From Streptacidiphilus sp. P02-A3a (lineage in GTDB: Bacteria; Actinomycetota; Actinomycetes; Streptomycetales; Streptomycetaceae): DNA of 64,000 bases. Shown here in pieces: positions 31,438-42,053 of this stretch. Numbering within the stretch: position 1 is the first letter of the stretch; each line of letters begins with the position of its first letter. A program made the position numbers and the translations under genes. The DNA lies in the NCBI RefSeq assembly GCF_014084105.1, contig NZ_CP048289.1:4721922-4785921 (forward strand). The letters run 5' to 3'. Below the pieces are notes generated by a model that was given only the letters and a program-made list of their open reading frames with translations, searched no databases and was not told where the DNA came from.

Positions 31438-33700
31438 CTATTCTCCGTCGGTGGCGGCGTTCGGTGCCCTTGATGTGCCGGGCCGGGTTGAGCTGCTGGT
31501 CCATCAGCTGAACTGCCCACAGCAGGGGTTGGGCTCCTTCGAGTTTGACCATCCGGGGCTGATGCCGAGCGGAAGCCGGGTAGGGGCTTGCCATCGGGGG
31601 TGGTGGGACGAAGTCCAGCGGGGTGGGCCAGGTGAGGGGTAGACCGCACGTCCGACAGCACGGCCAGGGGCCACAGGTCGGCTTTCGAGCCCAGGCGAGC
31701 ATTTGCGGTGCATGTGACCCGGGCACTGGAGATATGGCGGCGCGGATGTGCGGGCTCCAGGTCGGCCGCCGTAGCGCGGGCCACGGCTCGCCGAATTGGT
31801 GCCGCGCGCCCTGCGGGCGCTCGCGGAGCTTGCCCACGCCGCCTTGACGGTCGACTTGATCGCGGTCAGGACGGCGGCCAGAGCTGGGTCCTGCTCCTTG
31901 TGTCTGCCATCGCGGTCAGAAGGCAGCCGTTCCATGCCTGCGGTGGACGCCGAGTTGGGCCATGACGGTCATGTATGCCTCGCGGATCCGGGTGTACAGG
32001 TCCAGGTAGGGCCGTTGGCGAAGCGCGGCACGGTCTGCAGAATGCCGCGCCCTCGGTGTCAGTTCCGACAGACCCAGCCGCTCCAGGTTGCGCCTCGTCC
32101 CCGGCTGCCACGGGCCGGCGGCACCGGGACCCGAGCTGGGCCAACTGCTTGGCATCCGGGCGCAGCCAACCCTCCATCGGAGTGATCCGCACGCCCAGGC
32201 CCAGAGTGTCGACGAGTTCGTGGGCGTAGGCCAGGGTGGGGGTGGGAGTACCAGGCCGGTCCGTCGGGGCGACGCCGCTGGGGGTGAACGGGAAGCAGAC
32301 GCGCATCGAGGGTGATGGCGGACAAGTCAACCAGCCACTCCCCCGGCAGTTTGCGGTCGAACTGCGGGGGTGAGGTGGACCGCTTCGCCCAGCCCGACCA
32401 GGGGCGGTTGGCGCGGCGCCGAACGCCATGTTGATGTCGATGCCGACCGCCCACGGCAGCGCGCACTCGCGGTCGGTGAGCAGTTCGGGGGTCGCGGACC
32501 CATTCGTAGGCTTCCTCGTCGATTGACCTGGTCTGCGGTGCGGTGGTGGGTGCGCGGGTACGGGCTGCTACCATGGGGTGCTCATCGGGGCAGCGACCGG
32601 CGACGGATCGGTGGCGATCGGCAGCGAGCCGGGCATCGCACCGGAGGACCATGTACCGGTCTGCTGTCCTGGACGGCGCGGGTCGGCGGGCGCAGCGCCT
32701 CATCAGGGCGACCCCGCAGGTCGCACCGCGCCGCGCGGTCAGAGCAGCGTGGCGTAGCTGGTGAGGGCATGAGCGATCTCGGCGGGGTGGGCGGTGCCGT
32801 CGGTTACTCGGAGATGAAGTCCTTCCCCCGTCGCGGGCGTCCAGGGCTCCCCAGGGCAGGACGGCGAGTTGGACGCAGGCGCGTCGGCCGCCGTCGACGG
32901 GGGCGTAGATGCGGCCCAGGGGCCGAAGCCGCCCTGGTGAGCTGCATTTGGCTTTGGTGAGGTGCTTGACCACTGGGTGGTTGTCGGGCAGGCGCAGGCC
33001 GCGCCGGTCCCCAGCTCCAGGGGCAGGCCAGTTTGGCGGCCGCCGACGCAGTGAGGACTACGAGGGGGTCGTCGTCCTTGCCGGAGGGTGCAGCCGCAGG
33101 CGGCCGACCGGGCCGTGTTCCAGGGTCCACTCGACCAGGCGGCCATCGTGGTGGCTGAGCAAGTCAGGACCAGGCCGCCGATGCCGTGGGCGTTGCCGTC
33201 ACCGTCTAGGACCAGCAGCGGGCCGTTGGTGAAGCGCGGATCGCTGTCGGCTGCGGTGGCGGTGGTGCGTGTGTCGGTTTCTTCTCGGCGGGTCCGGCCG
33301 GGACTTGCTGTGCGGGCGGCCGGGCTGGCGGGAGCGGCGGGGCTGGGTGTCAGTCGGCGGGCAGTGGGCTGTGCGGGCCGCGGACGGCGGCGCGGCAGGG
33401 CCGGTCGTGGGTGGCGCGGCGGTCGGAGCAGGCGGGGCGGGGGCGGGGAATTTGGCTGCAAGTCCTTCCAGGAGCCGGCGGTAGGCGTCGAACTTCTCGC
33501 CTGCCGGTTCGCTGCGGCCTGCTTCCCAGGAGGTGAGGCTGGCGGGGCGGACCTTGAGGGCCTGGGCGACGGCGGCTTCGGTCAGCCCTGCCGCTCGGCG
33601 CAGCCGGATCCGCTCGGGGGGTGGTGGGAGGACGGCGCCAGTGGCCACCGCTTCGAGCGGGCGTCGACGGGTCGAAAGTCGGGGGTGTGGAGTCCGGTAT
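31438..33700 (-). pseudogene. tap: Tap (right copy, many frameshifts)
   Basis: Mirror of 11196-13503. The start codon itself is altered (CATACCGG where the left arm has ATGACCG) and frame changes occur throughout. It still supplies the bases missing in the left copy near 12143, 12197 and 12460. The HTH block LRRAAGLTEAAVAQALKV is unchanged. Confidence 0.7.
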
Positions 33701-33734
33701 GGTGCACCTCCTTGGTGGACGGATTGGCATGCGG

Positions 33735-34125
33735 TCAGCGGACGCCTTGGCGGATTTCTCGAGGCGGGTCATCATTCGCTGGTAGCGCTGGGAGGCGGCT
33801 TGGGAGGAGCCCAGGCCTGGTGGGGGGCGATCTGTTTTCCAGTCCATGCCGCGGCGCCGGGCTTCGATGACGATCTGGGTCTCCAGCCGGTCACCTGGGT
33901 GCGGATCTGCTCGACAAGGAGAGCGCGGCGCTGATTCTTCGGTGCTGACGTCCGGGAGCTGCTCGTTGGAGTGGTGGTTCGCGGTGGCCTGGAGCACCTT
34001 GCCGAGCAGGGCCGCGTCCGTTCCAGCTGCGGGCCTGGGGCCAGCGGGCCTGGGGGCGTTGACGTCGGGGGTTCGCTCAGGTCTTTGAGGCGGTCACGTG
34101 CCTGCTGGTGGGGATTGCGGGGCAT
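33735..34125 (-). pseudogene. Small tap-cluster protein (right copy)
   Basis: Mirror of 10765-11159. It is frameshifted after DRLKDLSE but correct across the RALLVEQIRTQV junction that is broken in the left arm. Confidence 0.5.
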
Positions 34126-34759
34126 GAACCCTAGCATAACGATACAACGAGAAAACATATTGTTGTTTTGTTGCCTGAGTGCTGCGATGGGCCCAGCTTG
34201 TGGGGTTTCGACGCGCTGCCCACGACTAGTGGGTCGGCGGGGCGAAGGCTTCGACGGGCACCCACACGCCACGCGGACGTCACCGCTACGGGGCTGCTGA
34301 CGCAGATGCAGCTCTGTGTGCGCTGCGGCAGCCGTCGGCGGACGTGCGTCACATGCATCAGGCACGGCCGCTCGTGATCCAGCACCTTGAACCGCAGCAC
34401 TGCGCTCACCGTGGCCGCGGGGCAGCCTCATGCCGATCTGACTCCCAGGCATGTCAGGCTCACAGCAGCCCACGACGAAGGCTTCGGCATGGCTACCCCT
34501 GCCGCGAGCAGGAACAGAGGGTGCTTCAGAAGATCACTGGCTGATCAATGCCGCGGCCAGCGACGTAGGAGGCCAGCTGCTTCAGCTCGAAGTCCCACGG
34601 CTGCCCGCAAGAGTCGTCAGCCCGCGGCCTCTTCAGCTTCCGGTCGAGGACTCTCAGCGCTATCGCCGCCTCGTCGATGTCGCAGCCAGTCCCTCACCGG
34701 TGCGGCCGGCACGGTCTACGGGTCTGTCCAGCGAGCGGTGGGAAGTTGATTGATGGGGT

Positions 34760-34912
34760 TCAGCGGCGGGCGGCGGAGAGCCGTCCGTCGAAGGCGATGT
34801 CGAAGGCGTTGAGTGCCGCCTTCCAGCGGATGGCCCAGCGCTTGCGGCCGGTGTCGGTCGGGTCCAGGCACGGCCGCCGCAGCGGCCCCGTCTCATTCGT
34901 CACGATAGTCAT
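34760..34912 (-). pseudogene. IS256-type transposase C-terminal remnant (right copy)
   Basis: Identical mirror of 9969-10121. Confidence 0.48.
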
Positions 34913-35176
34913 CAACTAAGGCTTCCTGTACGGGACTTCCCACCGGTAACCGTACAGACCCCCCCTTCGATGCCTGGGCTCCGCGACGTTGATCCACTGC
35001 GTCCCTGCCCGGCGCAAGATGTCGTCGGTGTGGTCGGGAGAGTGCCCTGGACTCAGTGCGCGGGGAGGTGATCCCGCTGCTGCACCACCTACGCGACCGG
35101 GCCCAGAAGTACATGAACTTACGGATGCGGTGGTCAGGGTCGGCAGCCTGGATCTCCATCGAGTCAGCCGACGCGG

Positions 35177-35208
35177 CCCGCCCCATGCTTGTCTGCGCAT
35201 GGGGCGGG
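35177..35208 (-). terminator. Hairpin terminator after helicase (right copy)
   Basis: Identical mirror of 9673-9704: a 12-bp GC-rich stem and an 8-base loop behind the helicase stop at 35255. Confidence 0.6.
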
Positions 35209-35254
35209 AGCCAACTCCTGAGCTCGGGCTGTGCGGCGCGTCCCATGCGCTCTC

Positions 35255-37600
35255 TCACCCGGCTGTCCACGCGTCGCCGGGATCCCACGGCGGGCTTTGC
35301 CTCGGGATCCACCGCATGTGCAGTGATTCGAGGGCGTCGAGTTGGCTGCGGGTGAGCTGGGCGGCGTCGCGGCGCTGCCGCGAGATCCACTCGCCCAAGC
35401 GGAATCGGTGCCCGGCCTGTTCGGTGACGTAGTAGTAGGGGACGTCGAGGTGCTGGTGTTCACGCCGGAAGATACGTGCTGCTCTGAGGCCTTCGGTGAA
35501 GACGCGCTCTGCGGGGCTGCGGGGGCGCCGCAGCAGAAGAGCCAGTGGGTGGTCGAAGGGCAGGGCGCCCAGGAGGTTCCTCTGGTCGGGGTGCAGCCCC
35601 GGCATGAGGTCGATCTGGCTGTCAAGCCAGTCGGTCAACGGGTCGTCACTGGTGGTACGCAGGCCGGGAAAGCCAAGCGTACCGGTGCGGGTGGCCGCGA
35701 GGGCTCGGACGTAGGTGTGCTGCCATTGCTTGGGCCAGGGCGCGTTCCACCAGGGGTTGATCTCGTCCAGGGCACGTATGTAGGGGTGGGGCAGGGTCCT
35801 GTCGTGGGCTTCCTTTCGCCACCGCGATACCCAGCGGCCGATGCGGGTGCCTTGGAAGGTCTCGTCCGCCAGGGGGGCAAGGTGTCCATGGCAGGTGGTG
35901 TACTCGCGGGCGGTCTGCAGGTGGAACTCGATGCTGCGGCGCGGGTGTTCCCAGCGCATGCCGTAGGCGTCAAGGGCGTCGATGCGCTCGTTGAGCAGGA
36001 GCCCGTTCATGCGCAGCGAGCGCTGGTGGCCGAGCCACCAGCCCAGGTAGAAACGATCGGGGCCGAGGTAGCGGCTGGGTACGTCCAGGTTCCCGTGGCG
36101 AGCGTGGTAGCGCTCGGCACTGCCCAGCCCGAGGTGCCAGACGCTGTTGTGCGGGTCGAGGGCATTGAGGGCGAGTACGGGGATGATCTCGTCGGCGCGC
36201 TCCGGGCGGGCGGCGGGCGGGGGGAAGCGTCTGACCAGTTCGTCGAGTTCGAGGCGCTCGACCCGGCGAACGACGTGCTCGTCGTAGACCTTCAGTGCGA
36301 TCATGACCTGGTAGAGCAGCCAGTAGGGACTGCCCCGCATGCCCTTGTCCGGGTCTTCTCCGGGGGCGAGGTAGATCGGAACGATGATCGTGGCGATCTT
36401 GCCGGTGCCGGGCGGTTGGCGCAGTGCCCGTCCGACGCCTTGTGCGATGTCGATACTGCTGGATTTGGGGTCCGCGAACATGATGCTGTCGATCGCGGGC
36501 AGGTCGAAGCCCTCCAGGCACATGCGTGAGTTGGTGAGCACCCGGCGCTGGGCCCGGGGGTTGTCCGGAGCGTGGCCGGCGAACTGAGCGAAGGTCTCGA
36601 GTCGGTCGAAGCGGTCCTGAAGAGACGAGACAGTACCAGTCCACAGGGACCCGGGGCCGCCGTCCGGCATCAGCGCGGCGGTCTCGTGCAGGGTCTCGGC
36701 GAAGAGTTCCGCTGACTTGATGCGCGAGTGGAAGGACAGAGTGCGTGTGAGGTTGAACTTGCGCATCGCGTAGGACAGGGCGACTTGGGCTGCTGCTACG
36801 CGTGTACCTTCGGAGTCGTGGTGGATGTCGCAGTCGCGGCCCAAGATCTTGCGCAGTTGGTCGTCGTGGATCTCCATGACGACCAGGCGGTAGTCGGCGA
36901 GCAGACCCTGGTCGATGGATTCGGCAAGCGAGATCCGGTAGACGACGGGCCCGTAGAGGCTCAAGTCGTCCATGGAGGCCACTTCGCAGGTGACGTCGTC
37001 GTTGCGCTCGGGGTCGTGAACGTTCTTCGGAGTTGCGGTCATGTAGAGGCGGCGGCGCGAGGGGATGGCGTCGTTGTCGTGGACGACGGCCCAGTCCTTG
37101 TCGAGGGAGCCGGCGGTGCGATGGGCCTCGTCGGCGATGATCAGGTCCCAGGCGGGCAGGAGGCCGTCCGCGTGCCCCTGCGCGAGCTTGTACAGGGAGT
37201 GGTAGGTGATGAACACGTTCACCGGCCCGTCTCCGGCGGCGTCGATATGAGCGGCGAGCTTCCCGATGTTCTCGAGCCTTCTCATCACGCCGACCAGGGC
37301 GGGGTCCTGCGGGCCCTGCGAGCACACGGCCAGGAAAGCGCCTTGGCGTCCGTCCCCGTGCCAGGCGGCGATGCTCTGCTCGAGCAGTTGCAACCTGGGC
37401 ACGACGGTAAGCACGCGGCCGCGGGGGGCGACGTGCTGGGCGACGTTGAGTCCGATCAGGGTCTTGCCGGTTCCGCAGGCGGCATGCAGATTGATCCGTG
37501 GCGCGCCGGTGGCGAACGCGTTGATGCACATATCCACTGCGAGGCGCTGGTGGGCACGCAGTTCCGTAAGCAGATCATGGTCAATAGTCGTCGCGGCCAC
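35255..37600 (-). CDS. DEAH helicase with helicase-associated repeats (right copy)
   Basis: Identical 781-residue copy of 7281-9626; see that entry for motifs. It is divergent from tniQ (37788). Confidence 0.9.
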   Translation of the reverse strand: MAATTIDHDLLTELRAHQRLAVDMCINAFATGAPRINLHAACGTGKTLIGLNVAQHVAPRGRVLTVVPRLQLLEQSIAAWHGDGRQGAFLAVCSQGPQDPALVGVMRRLENIGKLAAHIDAAGDGPVNVFITYHSLYKLAQGHADGLLPAWDLIIADEAHRTAGSLDKDWAVVHDNDAIPSRRRLYMTATPKNVHDPERNDDVTCEVASMDDLSLYGPVVYRISLAESIDQGLLADYRLVVMEIHDDQLRKILGRDCDIHHDSEGTRVAAAQVALSYAMRKFNLTRTLSFHSRIKSAELFAETLHETAALMPDGGPGSLWTGTVSSLQDRFDRLETFAQFAGHAPDNPRAQRRVLTNSRMCLEGFDLPAIDSIMFADPKSSSIDIAQGVGRALRQPPGTGKIATIIVPIYLAPGEDPDKGMRGSPYWLLYQVMIALKVYDEHVVRRVERLELDELVRRFPPPAARPERADEIIPVLALNALDPHNSVWHLGLGSAERYHARHGNLDVPSRYLGPDRFYLGWWLGHQRSLRMNGLLLNERIDALDAYGMRWEHPRRSIEFHLQTAREYTTCHGHLAPLADETFQGTRIGRWVSRWRKEAHDRTLPHPYIRALDEINPWWNAPWPKQWQHTYVRALAATRTGTLGFPGLRTTSDDPLTDWLDSQIDLMPGLHPDQRNLLGALPFDHPLALLLRRPRSPAERVFTEGLRAARIFRREHQHLDVPYYYVTEQAGHRFRLGEWISRQRRDAAQLTRSQLDALESLHMRWIPRQSPPWDPGDAWTAG

Positions 37601-37787
37601 TGCGTCTCCCGAAAGGACGTGCGGGCTTGGCTACTTCGAGCGTGTGGTCACGAGTGGTCGCTGCGGTGTATGAATGCGAGGGTTTCACTCGATCGTGTAG
37701 TAGTTCTCGCAGACCCTGACCGGGTTCGGCCACCGGACGAGGACGATAGATGGCCAAGGCCATCGGAACGAGAACAACCGGAGTACG

Positions 37788-38819
37788 ATGCTCACGGATT
37801 GGCTGGAGCTATGGGGGCCGACCCACCGACTCCCTTTGCAGGTCCGGCCTCTGGCGGACGAGTCGACGGGTTCGTTCGTGAATCGACTGGCTCACTGCAA
37901 CGGCCTGGAACTGGACGCGTTCTTGGACCGGGTGGGCCACGGCCGCAAAGCGGTCGACCCACGCTTCACCGAGATGTATGTGAACCAGGCGGGCCTGCAA
38001 TATCTGGCCGTGCTGACGGACCGCCAGCCACACGAGTTGCAGCGCTGTCTGTCGGGGCTGGCGGATCGGTACCTGCTGCGCGGCGACGAGGGCACCGCGC
38101 GCTGGGAATGGCCGTGGGAGCCTCCTGCCGGGGAGGCGTACGTGGTCCGCGGCTGCGATCTGTGCGCCGCCCGCCACATGGTCGACGAGCCGGTCTGGCT
38201 GCTGTGGCCGGACCGGTGGCGGGTGTGCCTGCGCCACGGGCGCTGGACGGACTCCTCCCGCAGCGACGATCCGGCGCGGGTGCGGCTGGACGGCCTGCCC
38301 GCGGTGGTGCGCGCACACCGGGAGCGGCTGAGGTTGCAGCGGCGTTTTCCCGAGGCGGGTCCGGGGCTGTTCGCAGACGCGTTCCACGTCGCGGTGTACT
38401 GGTGGACGCGTGTGCCGGGGGTGGAGCGCTGGGAGCTGCGGGCCGAGGCTGCCGGGCTAGCGCGGCGCGACCTGCGGGTGGCTCCGCTAGTGATCTATCC
38501 CGAGGCCGTCGACCTGACCGAGGCCATGATGCGCTACGAGCGGAAGGTGCCCCGGGGGTCCAAGGCGCGTTCCCTGCTGCTGTACGAGGTGGAGTCGATG
38601 GGGACGGCCTGGGGGCTGGACGAGCAGTTCGTGACGGCACCGGTCCTGGAGTGGCTGACCCGGCATCACCGGCCGCCCGTGCCGGTGATGCATCCGACGC
38701 TGCGGGACCGCCGTTTCACGCTGCCGCCGGGCCACACCCGGGTCGCTGCCTCATCCGGGTCCCTGGAGCAGCGTTCTTGCCTGCCTTGGCAGTTGGGCAC
38801 CGCACCGGGCGATCTGTGA
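37788..38819 (+). CDS. tniQ: TniQ family target-selection protein
   Basis: TniQ/TnsD proteins couple target recognition to the TnsC ATPase in Tn7-like and Tn5053-like elements. The 343-residue product opens with the family's N-terminal signature (LPLQVRPLADESTGSFVNRL, residues 15-34). A zinc finger follows, with Cys123, Cys126, Cys147 and His150 (GCDLC, then VCLRHGRW). The C-terminal half is less conserved and probably carries the element-specific target or partner contacts. It is the first gene of a run ending with tniB, with 147 bases before the TnsA-like gene. An identical copy is at 6062-7093. Confidence 0.87.
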   Translation: MLTDWLELWGPTHRLPLQVRPLADESTGSFVNRLAHCNGLELDAFLDRVGHGRKAVDPRFTEMYVNQAGLQYLAVLTDRQPHELQRCLSGLADRYLLRGDEGTARWEWPWEPPAGEAYVVRGCDLCAARHMVDEPVWLLWPDRWRVCLRHGRWTDSSRSDDPARVRLDGLPAVVRAHRERLRLQRRFPEAGPGLFADAFHVAVYWWTRVPGVERWELRAEAAGLARRDLRVAPLVIYPEAVDLTEAMMRYERKVPRGSKARSLLLYEVESMGTAWGLDEQFVTAPVLEWLTRHHRPPVPVMHPTLRDRRFTLPPGHTRVAASSGSLEQRSCLPWQLGTAPGDL

Positions 38820-38924
38820 GCCGTGCGCACTCCCTGGTGCTGTCGTGGCAGGTCAAGGGACGCATGGACAGGGATCGTTCACACCTTCGAGGGAACAGGC
38901 GGCCGAAGGGCCGCGGAGGCGTCC

Positions 38925-38951
38925 CGATGGTCTCCACTGTGGTGACCATCG
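38925..38951. promoter_or_regulatory. 27-bp hyphenated palindrome before TnsA-like gene
   Basis: CGATGGTCTCCAC and GTGGTGACCATCG flank a central T; the arms match in 12 of 13 positions. It sits directly upstream of the GAGAGAGGAGG ribosome-binding site and 15 bases before the ATG at 38967. It could be an operator for autoregulation or an RNA hairpin limiting TnsA-like translation. Confidence 0.45.
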
Positions 38952-38966
38952 AGAGAGAGGAGGCTC

Positions 38967-39692
38967 ATGACGGACGCGATGGGCTGGCACCTGGATCAGG
39001 CCGGCGAACTGACGTGCTCGGCACCCGTCGACCTGGCGATGGTGCCGCTGGAGGAGCGGCGTCCGCCCACCGATCCGGTGGCCTACCACGGTCGGCAGGG
39101 CGTCATCACGCGCTGGTGGTCCTCGACCAACCGTTCATCGGTGGTCTGCGGGTCGTTGCGGCGCACCCGGGTCGCCCTGGAGATGGATTTCGACCCGGAC
39201 GTGGTGCGGTTCAGCGGGGAGCCGCTCGAACTGCACTGGCAGGTCGGAAAGGCCAGGCGGCGGTGGCGTCCCGACTTCGTGGCACGGACCGCCGACGGGT
39301 GCCGTACGGTCGTGGTGGTGCGCCCGGACAAACCGGGCCCGCAGTGGCGCGAGCGGCTGGCAGTAGTGGGCGAGGTGGCGCAGCAGGCGGGCTGGAGGGT
39401 GCAGGAACGGTCCGTGCCGCGCGGGATTCGGCTCGCCAACCTGGAGTGGGCGGCCGGTTTCCGTCAGCCGTTCCCGGTGACCCGGCAGGAGGAGCGCGCC
39501 CTGCTGGCGGCGTTCGCCCAGCCGAGCCGGGTGCTGGACCGTGTCGCGGCCAGCGGGTTGCCTGAGCTGTCCGGGCTGGACCTGGCGTGGCGGCTGGTGT
39601 GGCAGCGGCGTCTGTTCATGGACTGGGATGCGCCGCTGCTGCCGACCGCACTGGCGTGGACGGCAGGGGCGAAGCGATGCCCCGGGAGCTGA
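38967..39692 (+). CDS. TnsA-like transposase endonuclease
   Basis: In Tn7-like elements TnsA cuts the 5' ends of the transposon while TnsB cuts and joins the 3' ends, giving cut-and-paste movement. The 241-residue product has a PD-(D/E)XK pattern in the right spacing: Glu72 (VALEMDFD), Asp103 (RWRPDFVAR) and a strand TVVVVRPDK ending in Lys122. The last motif lacks the usual Glu or Gln two residues before Lys, so activity should be tested rather than assumed. The C-terminal third (VTRQEERALLAAF, then LAWRLVWQRRLF) is helical and likely contacts TniB or TniA. It overlaps tniA by 16 bases. An identical copy is at 5189-5914. Confidence 0.75.
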   Translation: MTDAMGWHLDQAGELTCSAPVDLAMVPLEERRPPTDPVAYHGRQGVITRWWSSTNRSSVVCGSLRRTRVALEMDFDPDVVRFSGEPLELHWQVGKARRRWRPDFVARTADGCRTVVVVRPDKPGPQWRERLAVVGEVAQQAGWRVQERSVPRGIRLANLEWAAGFRQPFPVTRQEERALLAAFAQPSRVLDRVAASGLPELSGLDLAWRLVWQRRLFMDWDAPLLPTALAWTAGAKRCPGS

Positions 39693-42010
39693 CCGGCTGG
39701 TTCGAGTCCGACCGTGTCCGGCTCGGTGACCAGATCCGCTGGCAGGGCACCCGCTACGAGGTCATCCGGTACGCCGGCCCCGAGGTCGGCTTGATGCCCG
39801 CAGGCGATGCAGGTGTGCCGGTGTCGTGCTTGTACCGGGACCTGGTCGCGTCCGAGGACTTCTGCGTCCTGGACGGCGAAGGTAAGCCGCAGCAGGCCTC
39901 CGGTTTGCCGCCGCTGCACATCGTGCTGGAGGCGGCGTCGAAGGTGGACCGCGACCAGGCCCTGTGGTGGCACGGGCACATGAAGGAGATCGAGACCGGG
40001 ATTCGCCCCGGCCGCCTGATCCCACGACACGGCTACGACCCGGCCACGACCACCCTGGCCCAGCGCTACCAGGCGAAGTCCGAGGAACTCGCGGCGGCTG
40101 ACATCCACATCAAGCCCCGGGCACTGGAAAGCAAGCGGCTGGCCTGGAAGCGGGCGAACGAGAACCCGCTGGTGCTGCTGCTGGACGGCCGCAAAGGCAA
40201 GGCCCCCAGGCCCGGGGGGCGCACCGATCCACGGGTGATCTCGCTCATGCACGAGGCCGTGGCGATCCGGTCACGGCAGTCCGGCGGCACGATCGGCAGC
40301 TACTACGAGACCGTGCAGGACCTGATCACCTTGCGCTTCAAGGAGGAGCTGAAGGACCCGGAGGAACGCAAGCGCCTCGCACTGCCGGAGTCGATCTTCT
40401 ACAAGCGCATGCATGAGCTGGGGCTGTCCGACCGGGTGCGCGGCACCACCCGGCAGCGCGCCAGCCACGCGAGCAAGCCTGCGCCCCCGTACACGCCGTC
40501 CGTCGCCCTGCAGCCGGGCGAGGTGATGCAGATGGACACCACTCCCCTGCACATCAAGGCTCTCGGGGACAACGGCGAGGTGATCTCCGCGGAGGCGACC
40601 GGGCTGATCGACGTCGCCACCCGATCCATGGCGGGTTTTATGATCGTGCCCGCGATTCTGGGCGAGGCCGGCCCAGGCGGCCCCAGGGTCGGGGGCCGGT
40701 CGACGAAGTCCATCGACCTGGTCATGACTCTGGCACAGTGCTTCTCCCCCATGCCGACACGGCCTGGCTGGTCGCCGCTGACGGCGGCCGCCATGTCCGC
40801 CCTGCCGTTCGCCCAACTGCAGGCGGCCGATCCGCGGTTCACCGAGGCCACCGCGGCCAGGCCGGTCATCCACCCGCGCACCATCATCGTGGACCAGGGC
40901 AGTCCGTATGTGAGCGGGTACTTCGAGGACGTCTGCGACTTCCTGGGCATCACCCTGCGCTACGCCCGCAAGGACACACCGACCGACAAGCCGCTCGGCG
41001 AACGCTTCTTCCCCACCCTGGCCGACCGCTTCAGCCAGTACGTCCCCGGCTGGACCGGGCGCAGCCACCAGGTGCGCGGCCGCGGTGTAGAGCGGCAGCC
41101 GCTGCGCACCATCAACGAGTTGCAGGAGTGCGCCGAGGAGTGGATCGCGCTGGAGTACCAGCAGACTCCCCACGACGGGCTACGCAGCCCCGTCCTACCA
41201 GGACGGGAGCTGTCCCCCAACGAGATGTACGGGCACCTGGCGGCGATGACAGGTTACCGGCCGCGGCCGCTGTCGCCCCAGGACTGCCGGCATCTGCTCA
41301 TCCCGGCCTGGGTGAAGGTCACCGACAAGGGCATCCAGATCGAGAACCGCACCTACCAGGACCCCAAGGGCCGGCTGCGGGCGCTGGCCGGGCTGCCGTC
41401 CGGGTTCGCCGAGCACGGCGACAAGTGGCGGGCCACCTACAACCCGTACCGGCCGGAGGTGGCCTGGCTGTACGACCACCGCGGCGACGGGCACTGGATC
41501 CGCTGCCAGTTCGTCCACGCGTATCTGCTCACCAACCCCTGGACACAGTACATGTGGCAGGAGTGCCAACTGCGGGAGCAGGAGGCGGGCCGGCCCGTCG
41601 ACGAGGCCTCGCTGGCGGTGGCGATGCGCGAACGCCGCGCCCGCAGCCGCAAGGGCCCCCGGCGGCGCAGTGGCCCGATCATCCCGTTCCAGGGCTGGCC
41701 CTTGAACGTCGAGGACACCACCCCCGACGACCCCTACGCGGACCTGCCCCAGGTCGACCTGGACACGATCACCGCTTTCCCGTCCCTGCCCGTCCGCGGG
41801 CGCGAGGTGCCCTCCGCGCCTGCCGCTCCCGACCGCCCGGTCCACGCCCCGGCCCCGGCGACGGAACCCGACCCGTACGCGGGCCTGGCCGACATCGACC
41901 TGGACACGATCACCGCGTTCCCGGAACCCTCCGCCGGGCTGGCACCGATGGCGCCGCACCCGCAGGATCCCCCGGAGGCCGACGGCGGGGCCAGTGCGCC
42001 ACCTCATTGA
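39677..42010 (+). CDS. tniA: TniA/TnsB-like DDE transposase
   Basis: A 777-residue Mu/TnsB-type transposase with an rve-type catalytic core. The DDE triad is Asp287 (MQMDTTPLHI), Asp406 (IIVDQGSPYVSGYF) and Glu442 (PLGERFFPT), a D(35)E spacing. N-terminal helical DNA-binding segments precede the core, and a Mu C-terminal beta-barrel-like part (residues ~570-640) follows. The tail is Pro/Ala-rich and contains a duplicated DPYA-L-DLDTITAFP motif (near residues 685 and 733), which may be the docking peptide for TniB. The start is the ATG at 39677 inside the upstream gene. An identical copy is at 2871-5204. Confidence 0.9.
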   Translation: MPRELTGWFESDRVRLGDQIRWQGTRYEVIRYAGPEVGLMPAGDAGVPVSCLYRDLVASEDFCVLDGEGKPQQASGLPPLHIVLEAASKVDRDQALWWHGHMKEIETGIRPGRLIPRHGYDPATTTLAQRYQAKSEELAAADIHIKPRALESKRLAWKRANENPLVLLLDGRKGKAPRPGGRTDPRVISLMHEAVAIRSRQSGGTIGSYYETVQDLITLRFKEELKDPEERKRLALPESIFYKRMHELGLSDRVRGTTRQRASHASKPAPPYTPSVALQPGEVMQMDTTPLHIKALGDNGEVISAEATGLIDVATRSMAGFMIVPAILGEAGPGGPRVGGRSTKSIDLVMTLAQCFSPMPTRPGWSPLTAAAMSALPFAQLQAADPRFTEATAARPVIHPRTIIVDQGSPYVSGYFEDVCDFLGITLRYARKDTPTDKPLGERFFPTLADRFSQYVPGWTGRSHQVRGRGVERQPLRTINELQECAEEWIALEYQQTPHDGLRSPVLPGRELSPNEMYGHLAAMTGYRPRPLSPQDCRHLLIPAWVKVTDKGIQIENRTYQDPKGRLRALAGLPSGFAEHGDKWRATYNPYRPEVAWLYDHRGDGHWIRCQFVHAYLLTNPWTQYMWQECQLREQEAGRPVDEASLAVAMRERRARSRKGPRRRSGPIIPFQGWPLNVEDTTPDDPYADLPQVDLDTITAFPSLPVRGREVPSAPAAPDRPVHAPAPATEPDPYAGLADIDLDTITAFPEPSAGLAPMAPHPQDPPEADGGASAPPH

Positions 42011-42053
42011 GCAACTCCCGTCCCTGCCGCGCTCCCACCCCCGAGGAATACAC

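Noticed and set aside
37601-37787. Left end of the Tn7-like element between helicase and tniQ
   Set aside because: I looked for matching end repeats here and near 43.2 and 56 kb but found no convincing pair.
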